64,000 bases of DNA from Nonlabens sp. Ci31 (GTDB lineage: Bacteria > Bacteroidota > Bacteroidia > Flavobacteriales > Flavobacteriaceae). Positions 46,457-55,949 of the stretch are shown here, piece by piece (the first letter of the stretch is position 1; the number at the start of each line of letters is the position of its first letter). The notes below the pieces were generated by a model. The model made no database searches and was not told the origin of the DNA. It was given only the letters and a program-made list of their open reading frames with translations. The position numbers were made by a program, and so were the translations under genes. Where the stretch lies: contig NZ_CP043633.1 of NCBI RefSeq assembly GCF_012974865.1, positions 2,408,501 to 2,472,500 of the forward strand, given 5' to 3'.

Positions 46457-47422
46457 TTAATAGGTTAAGTTAATTTGAGAGCGAATCAGATCTAAAGTTT
46501 TTATCAATTCACAACTATTCTGAAGGCTCATTTTATCACTTTCTAGTCGACCAGAAAGAAAGCAGTTTTTCACTTCCTCAATTTCGTGCGTGTAACCGTT
46601 ATTTATAAGGGGAGCTGCAATTTGATAGGGTTCTTTATCATGGGTTTCTACTGTTATTTTCTCTGTATGGTGAAAAGGCGCGTGCATGGTAATTTTTCCT
46701 TTATTACCGAAGATGACAGCTTTATTAGAAGTTTCGGCAAGGAACGACGATTCTAGAATGGCGGTTGCTCCGTTTTTAAACTTCATGAGCATCGCACAAT
46801 GTTGGTCTATTCCAGTTGTCGTTAATTGTGCTATGGATTTTGTTTCTATTGGTATTCCTAATAATAACAAGCTTATAAAAACAGGATAGATCCCTATATC
46901 GAGTAAGGAGCCACCACCTAATTCTTTTGCCATAAGTCGACTACTGGGATCTGTTGTTGCTACGTAACCGAAGTTTGCCTGAATGGAGTAGATCTCACCT
47001 ATGGTGTTTTGATCCATAAGTTCCATCACTTGAAGAGTGCCAGGAATAAAACGTGTCCATAAAGCCTCCATTAAAAAGAGTTTTTTCTCTTTAGCGGTTT
47101 TGATCATGATTTCAACCTCTTTAAGGTTCATCGCAAATGGCTTTTCACAAATAACAGCTTTACCAGCGTGAAGACACATCATGGTATGGTCAAAATGAAA
47201 AACATGCGGTGTGGCAATATAAATAACGTCTATTTCGGGATCAGCGGCGACTTCTTCATAGCTCGAATAATACTGTCTTGCTTGATAGGTAGCCGCAAAG
47301 TCTTTCGCTTTAGTCAGGTCCCTTGAGCCCACCGCCTGTAAAAAGCAACCATCAACTCTAATAAGATCCTGTGCAAATTTATTTGCTATTTTTCCTAGAC
47401 CTATAATTCCAAATTTTATCAT
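46457..47422 (-). CDS. Gfo/Idh/MocA family oxidoreductase
   Basis: 321 aa. N-terminal Rossmann domain (FGIIGLGKIANKFAQDL), the family motif CEKPFAMN with catalytic lysine at about residue 94, and the C-terminal alpha/beta domain with GGGSLLDIGIYPV. NAD(P)-dependent dehydrogenase of a sugar or related polyol; substrate not assignable. Transcribed alone. Confidence 0.92.
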   Translation of the reverse strand: MIKFGIIGLGKIANKFAQDLIRVDGCFLQAVGSRDLTKAKDFAATYQARQYYSSYEEVAADPEIDVIYIATPHVFHFDHTMMCLHAGKAVICEKPFAMNLKEVEIMIKTAKEKKLFLMEALWTRFIPGTLQVMELMDQNTIGEIYSIQANFGYVATTDPSSRLMAKELGGGSLLDIGIYPVFISLLLLGIPIETKSIAQLTTTGIDQHCAMLMKFKNGATAILESSFLAETSNKAVIFGNKGKITMHAPFHHTEKITVETHDKEPYQIAAPLINNGYTHEIEEVKNCFLSGRLESDKMSLQNSCELIKTLDLIRSQINLTY

Positions 47423-47627
47423 GATGCTTCTATTCCTATTCTATTTAACGAAGATAGAAAACACCTGATGATTAAGAGTTTCCTTTGGATAATAACTCTT
47501 CTCCTTGATGATCATTCCATCCTTTTTACAATTCAGTAACCAAATCATACAGTTGGGTAATTAGAATTATTATCAAGTGAAAGTGTGCTGCATATTTGTC
47601 TTGTATAACAAACTAAACACAATTATT

Positions 47628-48038
47628 ATGAAAACCTTATTTACAACACTCACCGTATTATTATTCTCTTTTGTGCTTAGTGCTCAAGAAACATTCACTT
47701 TAAAAGTAACTGTTAATAACGCCTCTGGGGACGAAGGGAAGATGGTTTACAGCTTGAGTACGGAAAACCAATTTATGAAAGCAGCCCCTTTACAAACAGC
47801 CAGTATTGAAATTAAAGATGGAGTTGCCACCGCCACTTTTGAAAATGTACCACCTGGAGATTATGCAGTCATAGTTCTCCATGACAAAAACGGTAATGAA
47901 AAAATGGATTTTAGTTCCAACGGAATGCCACAAGAAGCATATGGGACCAGCAATAATCCTATGAGTTATGGTCCACCTGCATGGGCCGATGCCAAATTTA
48001 CTGTAGCTGGTGATAAAGAAATTATAGTGCGCTTGTAG
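47628..48038 (+). CDS. DUF2141 domain-containing secreted protein
   Basis: 136 aa from the ATG at 47628, which gives a clean signal peptide (MKTLFTTLTVLLFSFVLSA|QET); the frame extends to 47577 without a better start. The mature domain holds FENVPPGDYAVIVLHDKNGNEKMD and the conserved YGTSNNP region of DUF2141. Function unknown; exported to the periplasm or outside. A hairpin terminator follows. Confidence 0.85.
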   Translation: MKTLFTTLTVLLFSFVLSAQETFTLKVTVNNASGDEGKMVYSLSTENQFMKAAPLQTASIEIKDGVATATFENVPPGDYAVIVLHDKNGNEKMDFSSNGMPQEAYGTSNNPMSYGPPAWADAKFTVAGDKEIIVRL

Positions 48039-48067
48039 AAGAAAGAATGAGCCAAAAGTACTAGTTA

Positions 48068-48109
48068 GAAACCGGTAATGACCTCAAGAGGCCTTATCGG
48101 TTTCTTGTT
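48068..48109 (+). terminator. Terminator after the DUF2141 gene
   Basis: GAAACCG ... CGGTTTC stem with an inner TAA/TTA pairing, then TTGTTAATTT. T-run is weak. Confidence 0.6.
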
Positions 48110-48162
48110 AATTTAGTCCAAAGAAGATAGGGTTCTATCACTTTGAGAATTAAATTCGTAGT

Positions 48163-49074
48163 ATGGTTGTACTTATCACAGGAGCTACTGGTCTAGTAGG
48201 CTCAAAAATTTCAGAAGATTTACGCTCACAAGGTCATAGGGTTCATTATTTGACGACAAGAAAAAGCGCTGTTAAAAACGAAGCTGCGTACAAAGGTTTT
48301 TTATGGGATGTAAAGAAAGGCACTATAGATGCTTCTTGTATTCATGGTGTAGAAGCTATTATTCATCTTGCTGGAGAAACAGTTTTTCAAAAATGGACGG
48401 ATGACGCAAAAAAACGTATTCTCAACAGCCGTATTAACAGTACAGAATTGCTGTTGCGTTTGCTTCAAGAAAGCGATCATCAAGTAAAACAGGTGGTTAC
48501 AGCAAGCGCCATAGGGATTTATCCTGACGACCAAAATGGACAAGCCCTAAGAGAAAATGAAATTCCGCCTACAGCAACAAATTTTTTAGCAGATGTTTGC
48601 ATCGCCTGGGAAGAAGTAGGAGCAAAGTTTCAAGATCTAGGGCTAAAACATGCCGCAGTACGCATAGGTATTGTCCTTTCTGATAAAGGAGGTGCGTTAG
48701 ACCAAATGGCAAAACCTGTAAAGTTTTATGCTGGAACCGGATTCGGCAATGGTAAAATGTGGCAAAGTTGGATCGCAATAGAAGACCTTTCTGGGATATT
48801 TATCCACATTCTCAAAAACACATTAGAAGGAAACTATAATGCGGTGGCTCCACATCCTATCAGAAATAGACCTATGATGGAGCTCATAGGGAAAGTTTTA
48901 GGAAAGCCAGTATTCTTGCCTAATGTGCCAGAATTTGTCATGAAATTAATGCTGGGAGAAATGTCTTCCATAGTTCTTGCTAGCCAGCATGCGAGTAGTG
49001 CAAAAATTCAAGAAAAAGGATATCAGTTTCACTATCCAGAACTGGAAGGAGCCTTAAAAGAATACCTGGAGTAA
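48163..49074 (+). CDS. TIGR01777 family epimerase (SDR39U1/YfcH-like)
   Basis: 303 aa. NAD(P)-binding ITGATGLVGSKI at the N-terminus, IIHLAGE, the atypical SDR catalytic zone SAIGIYPDD, and the C-terminal DUF1731 region (GKVLGKPVFLPNVPEFVMKLMLGEM). A nucleoside-diphosphate-sugar epimerase-like fold with unknown substrate. Convergent with the next gene, 6 bp apart. Confidence 0.92.
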   Translation: MVVLITGATGLVGSKISEDLRSQGHRVHYLTTRKSAVKNEAAYKGFLWDVKKGTIDASCIHGVEAIIHLAGETVFQKWTDDAKKRILNSRINSTELLLRLLQESDHQVKQVVTASAIGIYPDDQNGQALRENEIPPTATNFLADVCIAWEEVGAKFQDLGLKHAAVRIGIVLSDKGGALDQMAKPVKFYAGTGFGNGKMWQSWIAIEDLSGIFIHILKNTLEGNYNAVAPHPIRNRPMMELIGKVLGKPVFLPNVPEFVMKLMLGEMSSIVLASQHASSAKIQEKGYQFHYPELEGALKEYLE

Positions 49075-49080
49075 AATCAG

Positions 49081-49878
49081 TTAGTTATTAAATTGATCCC
49101 ATTCTTTTTGTTGGTTCTTTTTGTTTTTTCTAACTATAAGAAAAACGACAAGAGCTAAAAGAACTATAATAATTCCTATACATAAAAAACCTGTCATAAA
49201 TTCTCCGATAGCATAGCCGGTGTCGTAAGCACTGCTGCCAGTAGAATTATCTTGATCATTATTAAAAAGTAGGTCAAAGCTGTTGCACTCGGTAAACTGA
49301 TTTTGTAGCTGGTAATCCTTGCTTATTTCAATGCTTTTGAAAAACAAATCGTTTCTTGATTTGCTCTTTGTTTTTAAAGGTTGAACAATTCCTATTTGAT
49401 AAAAATTTTCCTTGATTTGAATAATACGGTAATCATTATGAGTCATTTGATCCAGTTCCTCATCGTATTGATTGAAGCTAAACTCGGCTTGGTACACCCG
49501 GTTTGCTTTATAGATCAGGTTGCTTAATTCTCTTAAACCTACTTCACTATCTTTCCATCCATCTATAGCTTCTTCATAGTGCGCCTCCAGCTCGGTTTGA
49601 TTAGATACGCATATTTTTTCATCGATTTTAGCGCGATGTACCATAAAGGTCATATCATCTTCACCGTAACCTATCCAGTAATCAGAATGTACGTCATCTT
49701 CCTCATCGGTTGATTCAAAAAATTCAATAGGCAACCTTATGGAAAGAATAGAATCCACTTCTACTTGCTCGTATTCGTAAACGATTTCTAGCAAGTCTGT
49801 ATCGATCAGTTCCTCTTCCTGAGCGATAGTGTTTGTGACTATAAAAAGACTAAAGAAAGTGATTAAAAGAGGTTTCAT
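49081..49878 (-). CDS. Hypothetical protein with signal peptide and C-terminal membrane anchor
   Basis: 265 aa. Signal peptide ending at TIA|QEE (about 19), an acidic extracellular domain, and a C-terminal transmembrane segment at about 226-248 followed by a lysine-rich cytoplasmic tail (VRKNKKNQQK). The rest shows no recognised family. It would be anchored in the inner membrane with the large domain in the periplasm. Confidence 0.75.
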   Translation of the reverse strand: MKPLLITFFSLFIVTNTIAQEEELIDTDLLEIVYEYEQVEVDSILSIRLPIEFFESTDEEDDVHSDYWIGYGEDDMTFMVHRAKIDEKICVSNQTELEAHYEEAIDGWKDSEVGLRELSNLIYKANRVYQAEFSFNQYDEELDQMTHNDYRIIQIKENFYQIGIVQPLKTKSKSRNDLFFKSIEISKDYQLQNQFTECNSFDLLFNNDQDNSTGSSAYDTGYAIGEFMTGFLCIGIIIVLLALVVFLIVRKNKKNQQKEWDQFNN

Positions 49879-49924
49879 AAATGGAGATTGGACGGGTAAA
49901 AATACAGTACTCGATATAAATAAG

Positions 49925-49956
49925 AAAGCCTTGCAATCTTTGATGGCAAGGCTTTT
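49925..49956 (-). terminator. Intrinsic terminator of the YceI gene
   Basis: AAAGCCTTGC / GCAAGGCTTT stem, symmetric, just past the YceI stop on the minus strand. Confidence 0.75.
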
Positions 49957-49979
49957 ATAAAAAAGGTAATCTTCAGTAA

Positions 49980-50645
49980 TTACTTAGTAGCAACTAAGTT
50001 TACTGTAAGTTTAATATCATCAGAAATTGCTTTGTTAGCAACTATATCTGTAAAGGTACTAGAACCGTACTGTATTCCCCAGTCTGTTCTGTCAATGGTA
50101 AACTCTTCACTAGTCAACATCATTTGATCACCATCATATTTTACATTTACTGGAAAAGATACGTTTTTAGTAACATCTTTAAGAGTAAGGTTTCCTTCTA
50201 ACATAATCTTAGCTCCCACAGTAGATAATCCTGTAACAACAAATTTTGCTGTAGGGTATTTAGGAGTATTAAAGAAGTCTGTTTCTTTACCTTCTACCGT
50301 TCCCTCTAAGTGAGATTTCAGATTTAATGCAGAATCTCCTTCAAGATCAGTCACTTCAATAGAAGTCATATCTATAGTAAACTCTCCACTCTCTACCACT
50401 TCACCATTTACTTTTAGCATACCGCTAGAAAGAGCTATGTTACCTGTGTGATCTTCTGTAGGTTTAGAACCTACCCATGCAATATTAGAAGCCTCTGTAT
50501 CTACCGTATAAGTAACTGCAGCAACAGTTGCTTCAGCAGCCTCAGCCTCAGCCGTCGCGTCTACTTCGTTTTTGTTGTCTTTACAAGCAACTGTAAAAGC
50601 GATTACTGCTGCCATTCCTGTGATTTTAAAAAAATTATTTTTCAT
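49980..50645 (-). CDS. YceI family lipoprotein
   Basis: About 221 aa from the ATG at 50645; the frame reaches 50744 but the chosen start gives a lipoprotein signal (MKNNFFKITGMAAVIAFTVAC). After an alanine/glutamate-rich linker comes the YceI lipocalin-like barrel: YTVDTEASNIAWVGSKPTEDHTG, HLEGTVEGKETDFFNTPKYPTAKF, DRTDWGIQYG. YceI proteins bind long isoprenoid or amphiphilic ligands in the periplasm. Often stress-regulated. Confidence 0.93.
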   Translation of the reverse strand: MKNNFFKITGMAAVIAFTVACKDNKNEVDATAEAEAAEATVAAVTYTVDTEASNIAWVGSKPTEDHTGNIALSSGMLKVNGEVVESGEFTIDMTSIEVTDLEGDSALNLKSHLEGTVEGKETDFFNTPKYPTAKFVVTGLSTVGAKIMLEGNLTLKDVTKNVSFPVNVKYDGDQMMLTSEEFTIDRTDWGIQYGSSTFTDIVANKAISDDIKLTVNLVATK

Positions 50646-50806
50646 AGTTAAATTTTGATTTATTAAAGCGTCAAAATTAAATGTATATACAAATAAGTAA
50701 GTTAAATCTATATTAATTAATTGTTGTGACATTTTGACACGCAAATTGGTATGGCAGCACTTTTGCCATATCGCGCGTAGGTAGGTGAAGATTATTGTGA
50801 CTATCT

Positions 50807-50822
50807 CGCTTTCGCGAAAGCG
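50807..50822. repeat. 16-bp palindrome copy, exact (upstream of grpE)
   Basis: CGCTTTCGCGAAAGCG, 62 bp before the grpE start, so possibly in the grpE leader or promoter. Confidence 0.8.
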
Positions 50823-50883
50823 TAAACATTATAAACACCTCGATAAAAACGTGTTGAATTTATTTAAAATATACCGTCAGAAA

Positions 50884-51423
50884 ATGGCAAAGGAAAAACA
50901 AGAGAAGGACCTGCAAGAGCAGGATGCACCAGAAGTAGTGGAGCAAGAAACGGAGGAAGTGCAGGAGGAACCCAGTGAGGTTGAAATTCTTGAAGAGCAA
51001 TTGCAAGTAGAGAAAGATAAATTCTTACGTCTCTTTGCAGAATTCGAGAATTTTAAAAGACGCACCGCAAAGGAACGCATGGAACTTTTTAAAACTGCTG
51101 GAGAAGGAGTTTTAAAGGACATGTTGCCAGTGTTGGACGACTTTGACAGAGCGATGACGGAGATCAACAAATCTGAAGATGAACAACTCACCAGCGGTAT
51201 TAAATTAATCTCAGGTAAACTGCGCAATACTTTAATCAATAAAGGATTAGAAGAATTTGACGTAAGAGCTGGAGATACTTTTAATGCAGACATCCATGAA
51301 GCGATTACCCAAATACCAGCACCTAGTGATGATATGAAAGGTAAAATCGTAGATGTGATTGAAAAAGGATATAAACTAGGAGACAAGATTATTCGTTTTC
51401 CAAAAGTAGTGATAGGACAATAA
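50884..51423 (+). CDS. grpE: Nucleotide exchange factor GrpE
   Basis: 179 aa from ATG 50884 (MAKEKQEKD); the frame opens earlier at 50785 but that part is not GrpE-like. Long N-terminal Glu/Gln-rich coiled coil, then RLFAEFENFKRRTAKERMELF, LPVLDDFDRAM and the C-terminal beta-wing ending KVIDVIEKGYKLGDKIIRFPKVVIG. It exchanges ADP on DnaK. dnaJ follows after 2 bp; dnaK is elsewhere. Confidence 0.96.
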   Translation: MAKEKQEKDLQEQDAPEVVEQETEEVQEEPSEVEILEEQLQVEKDKFLRLFAEFENFKRRTAKERMELFKTAGEGVLKDMLPVLDDFDRAMTEINKSEDEQLTSGIKLISGKLRNTLINKGLEEFDVRAGDTFNADIHEAITQIPAPSDDMKGKIVDVIEKGYKLGDKIIRFPKVVIGQ

Positions 51424-51425
51424 TT

Positions 51426-52565
51426 ATGGCAGATTTTTATGACGTATTAGACATTCAAAAAGGAGCAACTGGACCAGAAATAAAAAAGGCCTACAGGAAA
51501 AAGGCTATTCAATACCATCCAGATAAAAACCCAGGTGATGCAGCTGCAGAAGAGAACTTTAAAAAAGCTGCAGAAGCTTATGAAACTTTAAGCGATCCTC
51601 AAAAGAAGTCCCGCTACGACCAGTTAGGTCATCAGGCTTATACTTCTGGAGGTGCCGGCGGCTTTGGCGGTGGTGGCGCTGCAGGCTTTGATATGGATGA
51701 TATATTCAGTCAGTTCGGTGATATATTTGGCGGCGGCGGCGGCGGCGGCGGATTCTCAGGTTTTGGAGGATTTGGCGGTGGTCGTGGCGGACAACGTAGA
51801 GTAAAGGGAAAAGATTTACGAATCAGAGTTTCTCTTACTTTAGAAGAAGCGGCAAATGGTGTCGATAAAAAAGTAAAAGTAAAACGTAAAAAGCAAGCGC
51901 CAGGAGTTACTTATAAAACTTGCGGTACTTGTAATGGTAGTGGTCAAGTAACCAGAATTCAGAATACTATTTTGGGTCGTATGCAAACCGCAGCTCCATG
52001 TAATGTATGTGGAGGAGCAGGGCAAAGCATCGATAATAAACCAGACGGAGCAGATGATCAAGGTATGGTCGCTATTGAAGAAACCGTGACTATTCAAATC
52101 CCAGCAGGAGTAGAATCAGACATGCGTCTCAAAGTTTCTGGAAAAGGAAATGATGCCCCAGGAAACGGAATAAGTGGGGATTTATTAGTAGATATTGAAG
52201 TGAAACCTCATGCAGAGTTACAAAGAGAAGGGAATAACCTTCATTATGATATGTATGTAAGTGTTCCTGAAGCAGTATTAGGAACTTCTAAAGAAATCCA
52301 AACCGTCACAGGTAAGGTGCGTATACCAGTAGAAGCAGGTATTCAAAGTGGGAAAATACTAAGACTACGTGGTAAAGGAATGCCTAGTCTCAATGGTTAT
52401 GGAACAGGTGATCTATTAGTACATGTAAATGTATGGACACCACGTAGCTTAACTAAGGAACAAAAGGACTTTTTTGAGAGCATGATGACAGACTCCAACT
52501 TTGAACCAGCTCCAGAAAAAGGCGATAAATCTTTCTTTGAAAAGGTAAAAGATATGTTTTCTTAA
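51426..52565 (+). CDS. dnaJ: Chaperone protein DnaJ
   Basis: 379 aa. J domain with HPDKNPGD (HPD at about residues 32-34), a long G/F-rich region (about 75-120), a shortened zinc region, and the C-terminal substrate-binding domains. Only two CxxCxGxG-type motifs are present (CGTCNGSG and CNVCGGAG), corresponding to zinc centre II; the outer pair that makes centre I is missing, which seems to be the rule in flavobacteria. It delivers clients to DnaK. Operon with grpE. Confidence 0.96.
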   Translation: MADFYDVLDIQKGATGPEIKKAYRKKAIQYHPDKNPGDAAAEENFKKAAEAYETLSDPQKKSRYDQLGHQAYTSGGAGGFGGGGAAGFDMDDIFSQFGDIFGGGGGGGGFSGFGGFGGGRGGQRRVKGKDLRIRVSLTLEEAANGVDKKVKVKRKKQAPGVTYKTCGTCNGSGQVTRIQNTILGRMQTAAPCNVCGGAGQSIDNKPDGADDQGMVAIEETVTIQIPAGVESDMRLKVSGKGNDAPGNGISGDLLVDIEVKPHAELQREGNNLHYDMYVSVPEAVLGTSKEIQTVTGKVRIPVEAGIQSGKILRLRGKGMPSLNGYGTGDLLVHVNVWTPRSLTKEQKDFFESMMTDSNFEPAPEKGDKSFFEKVKDMFS

Positions 52566-52658
52566 AGAAAACTTAATGATTTAGAAAAATTTGTATATAT
52601 TTACTGTAACGAACAGTCAACCAACTGTTTGTTATTTTTCTTTTTCATAGCAATTTTT

Positions 52659-52692
52659 CCACCTCTTGTTTTTACAAGAGGTGGTTTTTTTT
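52659..52692 (+). terminator. Intrinsic terminator of grpE-dnaJ
   Basis: CCACCTCTTGT tttt ACAAGAGGTGG followed by eight T. Confidence 0.92.
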
Positions 52693-52844
52693 ATGGCATT
52701 TTGTTACGGATATGATGGGATGGAACGACAAAGTATCTTATTCTTCTTCTTATCGCGACCATTTAACAAATTTTCCTATTAAAATCTTCTAAATCCTTAG
52801 TAATACCATATCCTTCTTATTAATTTAGCACAATTAATTACTGC

Positions 52845-53774
52845 ATGGGAAACGCGCTAGAAGCTATACGTATAAAAAAGGATTATGGAGATTACACAGC
52901 ACTTAATGATGTGTCTATAACTGTTCCTAAGGGGAGTGTTTACGGATTATTGGGTCCTAACGGAGCTGGTAAAACATCACTGATCAGAATTATCAACCAG
53001 ATCACTATGCCAGATCAAGGATACATCCTTCTCAATGGGGAACAATTAAAACCTCAGCATATAGAAGATATAGGGTACATGCCAGAAGAGCGTGGTCTTT
53101 ATAAATCAATGAAAGTAGGAGAGCAATGTATTTATCTCGCTCAACTAAAAGGGCTGACTAAAACCCAGGCAAAGGAGCGATTGAATTATTGGTTTGAAAG
53201 ATTAGGAATAGAAGGTTGGTGGAATAAAAAACTCCAAGAGCTTTCTAAAGGAATGGCTCAAAAAGTACAGTTTATTGTTACGGTAATGCACGAGCCAAGC
53301 CTGTTGATTTTTGATGAGCCCTTTTCTGGTTTTGACCCAATGAATGCAAATCTTATTAAAGATGAGATTTTAAAATTACGTGATGATGGAGCGACCATAA
53401 TTTTCTCCACACACCGTATGGAAAGTGTCGAAGAAATGTGTGATCATATTGCATTGATCCACAAATCAAATCTAGTGCTCGAAGGTAAATTAAGCGAAAT
53501 AAAACAACAATATAGGGATCGTAATTATGCGGTGTCTTTAATTTGTGAGAATAATGATCTGGCATTTCAACAAATTCCAGCAGAATTTGATCCTCAGCCT
53601 ATAGCTTTATCGGGTTTAGATAATACCTTAGACATTCAAATTAAAATTCCCAATGAGGTAGCTGTTCCTATCGCATTGAATCGATTATTAAAATTAGGCG
53701 AACTCACACATTTTAGTGAGGTGATACCTAGTGTTAATGATATTTTTATCAAAACTGTACAGCAACATGGATAA
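52845..53774 (+). CDS. ABC transporter ATP-binding protein (NatA-like)
   Basis: 309 aa: Walker [10 protein letters not shown], signature LSKGMAQKVQF, Walker B LLIFDEPFSGFDP, and a C-terminal DUF4162-like tail. It powers the ABC-2 type permease that overlaps its end by 8 bp. Together they look like a NatAB-type exporter, perhaps of Na+ or a drug. Confidence 0.92.
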   Translation: MGNALEAIRIKKDYGDYTALNDVSITVPKGSVYGLLGPNGAGKTSLIRIINQITMPDQGYILLNGEQLKPQHIEDIGYMPEERGLYKSMKVGEQCIYLAQLKGLTKTQAKERLNYWFERLGIEGWWNKKLQELSKGMAQKVQFIVTVMHEPSLLIFDEPFSGFDPMNANLIKDEILKLRDDGATIIFSTHRMESVEEMCDHIALIHKSNLVLEGKLSEIKQQYRDRNYAVSLICENNDLAFQQIPAEFDPQPIALSGLDNTLDIQIKIPNEVAVPIALNRLLKLGELTHFSEVIPSVNDIFIKTVQQHG

Positions 53775-55062
53775 ATTGTGGCTTATTATAAAGAGAGAAT
53801 ACCTAAATAAGGTAAGAAACAGAACATTTATAGTTATGACTTTTGTAAGTCCCGTTATATTTGTTGCTGTAGCATTATTGATAGGATGGCTGACCAGTAT
53901 CAACTCTGATACGGCTAGAAAAATTGCTGTTCTTGATCAAACTGATGCTAATTATGTAGCACTTTTTGAAACAAATGACCGTAATGAATACATCGTACTA
54001 GACGGGCTTTCTAAAGAGGCGGCTATCGCTGCCAGTAAGGAGGCCGATTATTATGGATTGATACTTATTGAAGCAAGGGAACAGCAGCTGGCAGATATTA
54101 GTTTTTATTCTGATGATTCTCCTTCTCAAGGTTTTTTAGAGTCTATTGAAAATAAAATCAACAAACAAGCCACTGCAAATAACTTAGAAGATGCTGGAAT
54201 TGATCTTAATGTGATTAAAGAGCGCACCGTGAATAAGGAGTTGCAACTACAGGATTTTACCGGTGAGAAAACCAGTAAAATGTCTGGATGGATTAAAATT
54301 GCGGCCGGTGGAGCTGCAGGATATTTATTGATGATGTTTATCATTATATATGGTAACATGGTTATGAGATCTGTGATAGAAGAAAAGACCAATCGCATTA
54401 TAGAAATTATTGTGAGTAGTGTAAAGCCTATCTATTTAATGATAGGTAAGATTACTGGAACGTCACTAGCTGGAATCACACAGTTTTTGATTTGGGTAGT
54501 CGTAGGTTTTATTCTCATGCTCGTAGCCACTACTTTTTTAGGAGTTGATGCTTTTTCAAATCCAGCAAATGCTGATGTGATGCTGCAAGCTCAAGATATG
54601 AGTAAGATGGAATTGATTTTTAACGACATCGCTCAGCTTCCTATTTTGAAACTATTAATATGCTTCTTCATATACTTTATGGGCGGTTACTTTCTATATG
54701 CTTCTATTTATACAGCTATAGGTGCAGCAGTTGATAATGAAACGGATACCCAACAATTTATGTTGCCAGTGATATTGCCTTTAATGCTAGCTATATATGT
54801 AGGGTTCTTTTCAGTAATGGATAATCCACATGGAACAACTGCCGTTATATTTTCTTATATTCCGCTTACTTCTCCTATCGTGATGTTGATGAGAATACCT
54901 TTTGGAGAAATAGCATGGTGGGAGATTGCAATAAGTATGTTGCTATTATATGTTAGTATTATAGGTGTAGCAATACTTGCTGCAAAGATTTATAGAATAG
55001 GAATATTAATGTACGGAAAGAAAACTAACTGGAAGGAACTGTATAAATGGTTGCGTTACTAA
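53767..55062 (+). CDS. ABC-2 type permease (NatB-like)
   Basis: 431 aa from the ATG at 53767 (MDKLWLIIKREYLNKVRNRTFIVMTF); the frame extends to 53731 in the ATPase gene. One N-terminal TM, a large external domain of about 140 residues, then five more TM segments, the usual plan of ABC-2 exporters with DUF3526/NatB type. Next gene starts 2 bp after its stop, so the operon continues. Confidence 0.9.
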   Translation: MDKLWLIIKREYLNKVRNRTFIVMTFVSPVIFVAVALLIGWLTSINSDTARKIAVLDQTDANYVALFETNDRNEYIVLDGLSKEAAIAASKEADYYGLILIEAREQQLADISFYSDDSPSQGFLESIENKINKQATANNLEDAGIDLNVIKERTVNKELQLQDFTGEKTSKMSGWIKIAAGGAAGYLLMMFIIIYGNMVMRSVIEEKTNRIIEIIVSSVKPIYLMIGKITGTSLAGITQFLIWVVVGFILMLVATTFLGVDAFSNPANADVMLQAQDMSKMELIFNDIAQLPILKLLICFFIYFMGGYFLYASIYTAIGAAVDNETDTQQFMLPVILPLMLAIYVGFFSVMDNPHGTTAVIFSYIPLTSPIVMLMRIPFGEIAWWEIAISMLLLYVSIIGVAILAAKIYRIGILMYGKKTNWKELYKWLRY

Positions 55063-55064
55063 TT

Positions 55065-55949
55065 ATGAATATAAATTGGGATAAAATAGAGGAATTCTTC
55101 ACCTACCCTATAGTAGGATCTAGAAACTCGGACGGTTTCCATTTTGATACTTGGATGCTCATTCTGGCTGTTCTAGCCATTGTGATTACTACTTTAGTTT
55201 TAAGAGGAATTAAAAAAGTGATTACTCGCAAAATGGATACTACAGACAAATTAAAGTTTGATAGTGTTTTTAAGTTTTTCAACTACCTGGTTTACATCAT
55301 CGTTATCATCACCGTTTTACATTCCAGTGGGGTGAGGCTCACGGGACTTCTTACGGCAAGTGCTGCATTATTTGTAGGACTGGGTTTTGCTTTACAAGAT
55401 TTATTTAAAGATATTATTGCGGGAATCACCATTCTTACTGATAGATCTGTATTAGTAAACGACGTTATTGAAATGAATGGTAAAGTAGGACGTGTATTTG
55501 AGGTGAAGCTGAGAAGTACTAGAATTGTTACTAGAGATGATAAGATTTTGATTATTCCTAATCACCTTTTTATGTCGGAGTCCGTTTATAATTATACTCA
55601 AAATCACCCTAAAACTAGAGAGCATGTGCTAGTAGGTGTTGCTTATGGAAGTGACACAGAGTTAGTAGAAAAGCTTTTGGTAAGTTGCGCAAGTGAGCAA
55701 AAGGGAATTCTTAAAAGTCCAGAACCATTTGTTATGTTTAATGATTTTGGCGATAGTTCATTAAATTTCGGAATTTATTTTTTTGTAAGAGACTCTTTTG
55801 CAGAGCCTCGTATTAAAAGTGCTTTGCGTTTTGCTATCGACAGAGCCTTTAGAGAGAATGGAGTTACCATTCCTTTCCCACAAAGGGATTTACACATTAT
55901 CTCTCGACCTTCCGGCAGTGAAGGATCTAACGATATGAGTAATGACTAG
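55065..55949 (+). CDS. Mechanosensitive channel of the MscS family
   Basis: About 294 aa from ATG 55065 (MNINWDKIEEFF), 2 bp after the permease stop; another ATG at 55047 overlaps it. Three TM segments, with the pore-lining helix AALFVGLGFALQDLFKDIIAG, then the beta domain with VEMN-like GKVGRVFEVKLRSTRI and the C-terminal mixed domain. It opens under membrane tension to release solutes. Confidence 0.92.
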   Translation: MNINWDKIEEFFTYPIVGSRNSDGFHFDTWMLILAVLAIVITTLVLRGIKKVITRKMDTTDKLKFDSVFKFFNYLVYIIVIITVLHSSGVRLTGLLTASAALFVGLGFALQDLFKDIIAGITILTDRSVLVNDVIEMNGKVGRVFEVKLRSTRIVTRDDKILIIPNHLFMSESVYNYTQNHPKTREHVLVGVAYGSDTELVEKLLVSCASEQKGILKSPEPFVMFNDFGDSSLNFGIYFFVRDSFAEPRIKSALRFAIDRAFRENGVTIPFPQRDLHIISRPSGSEGSNDMSND

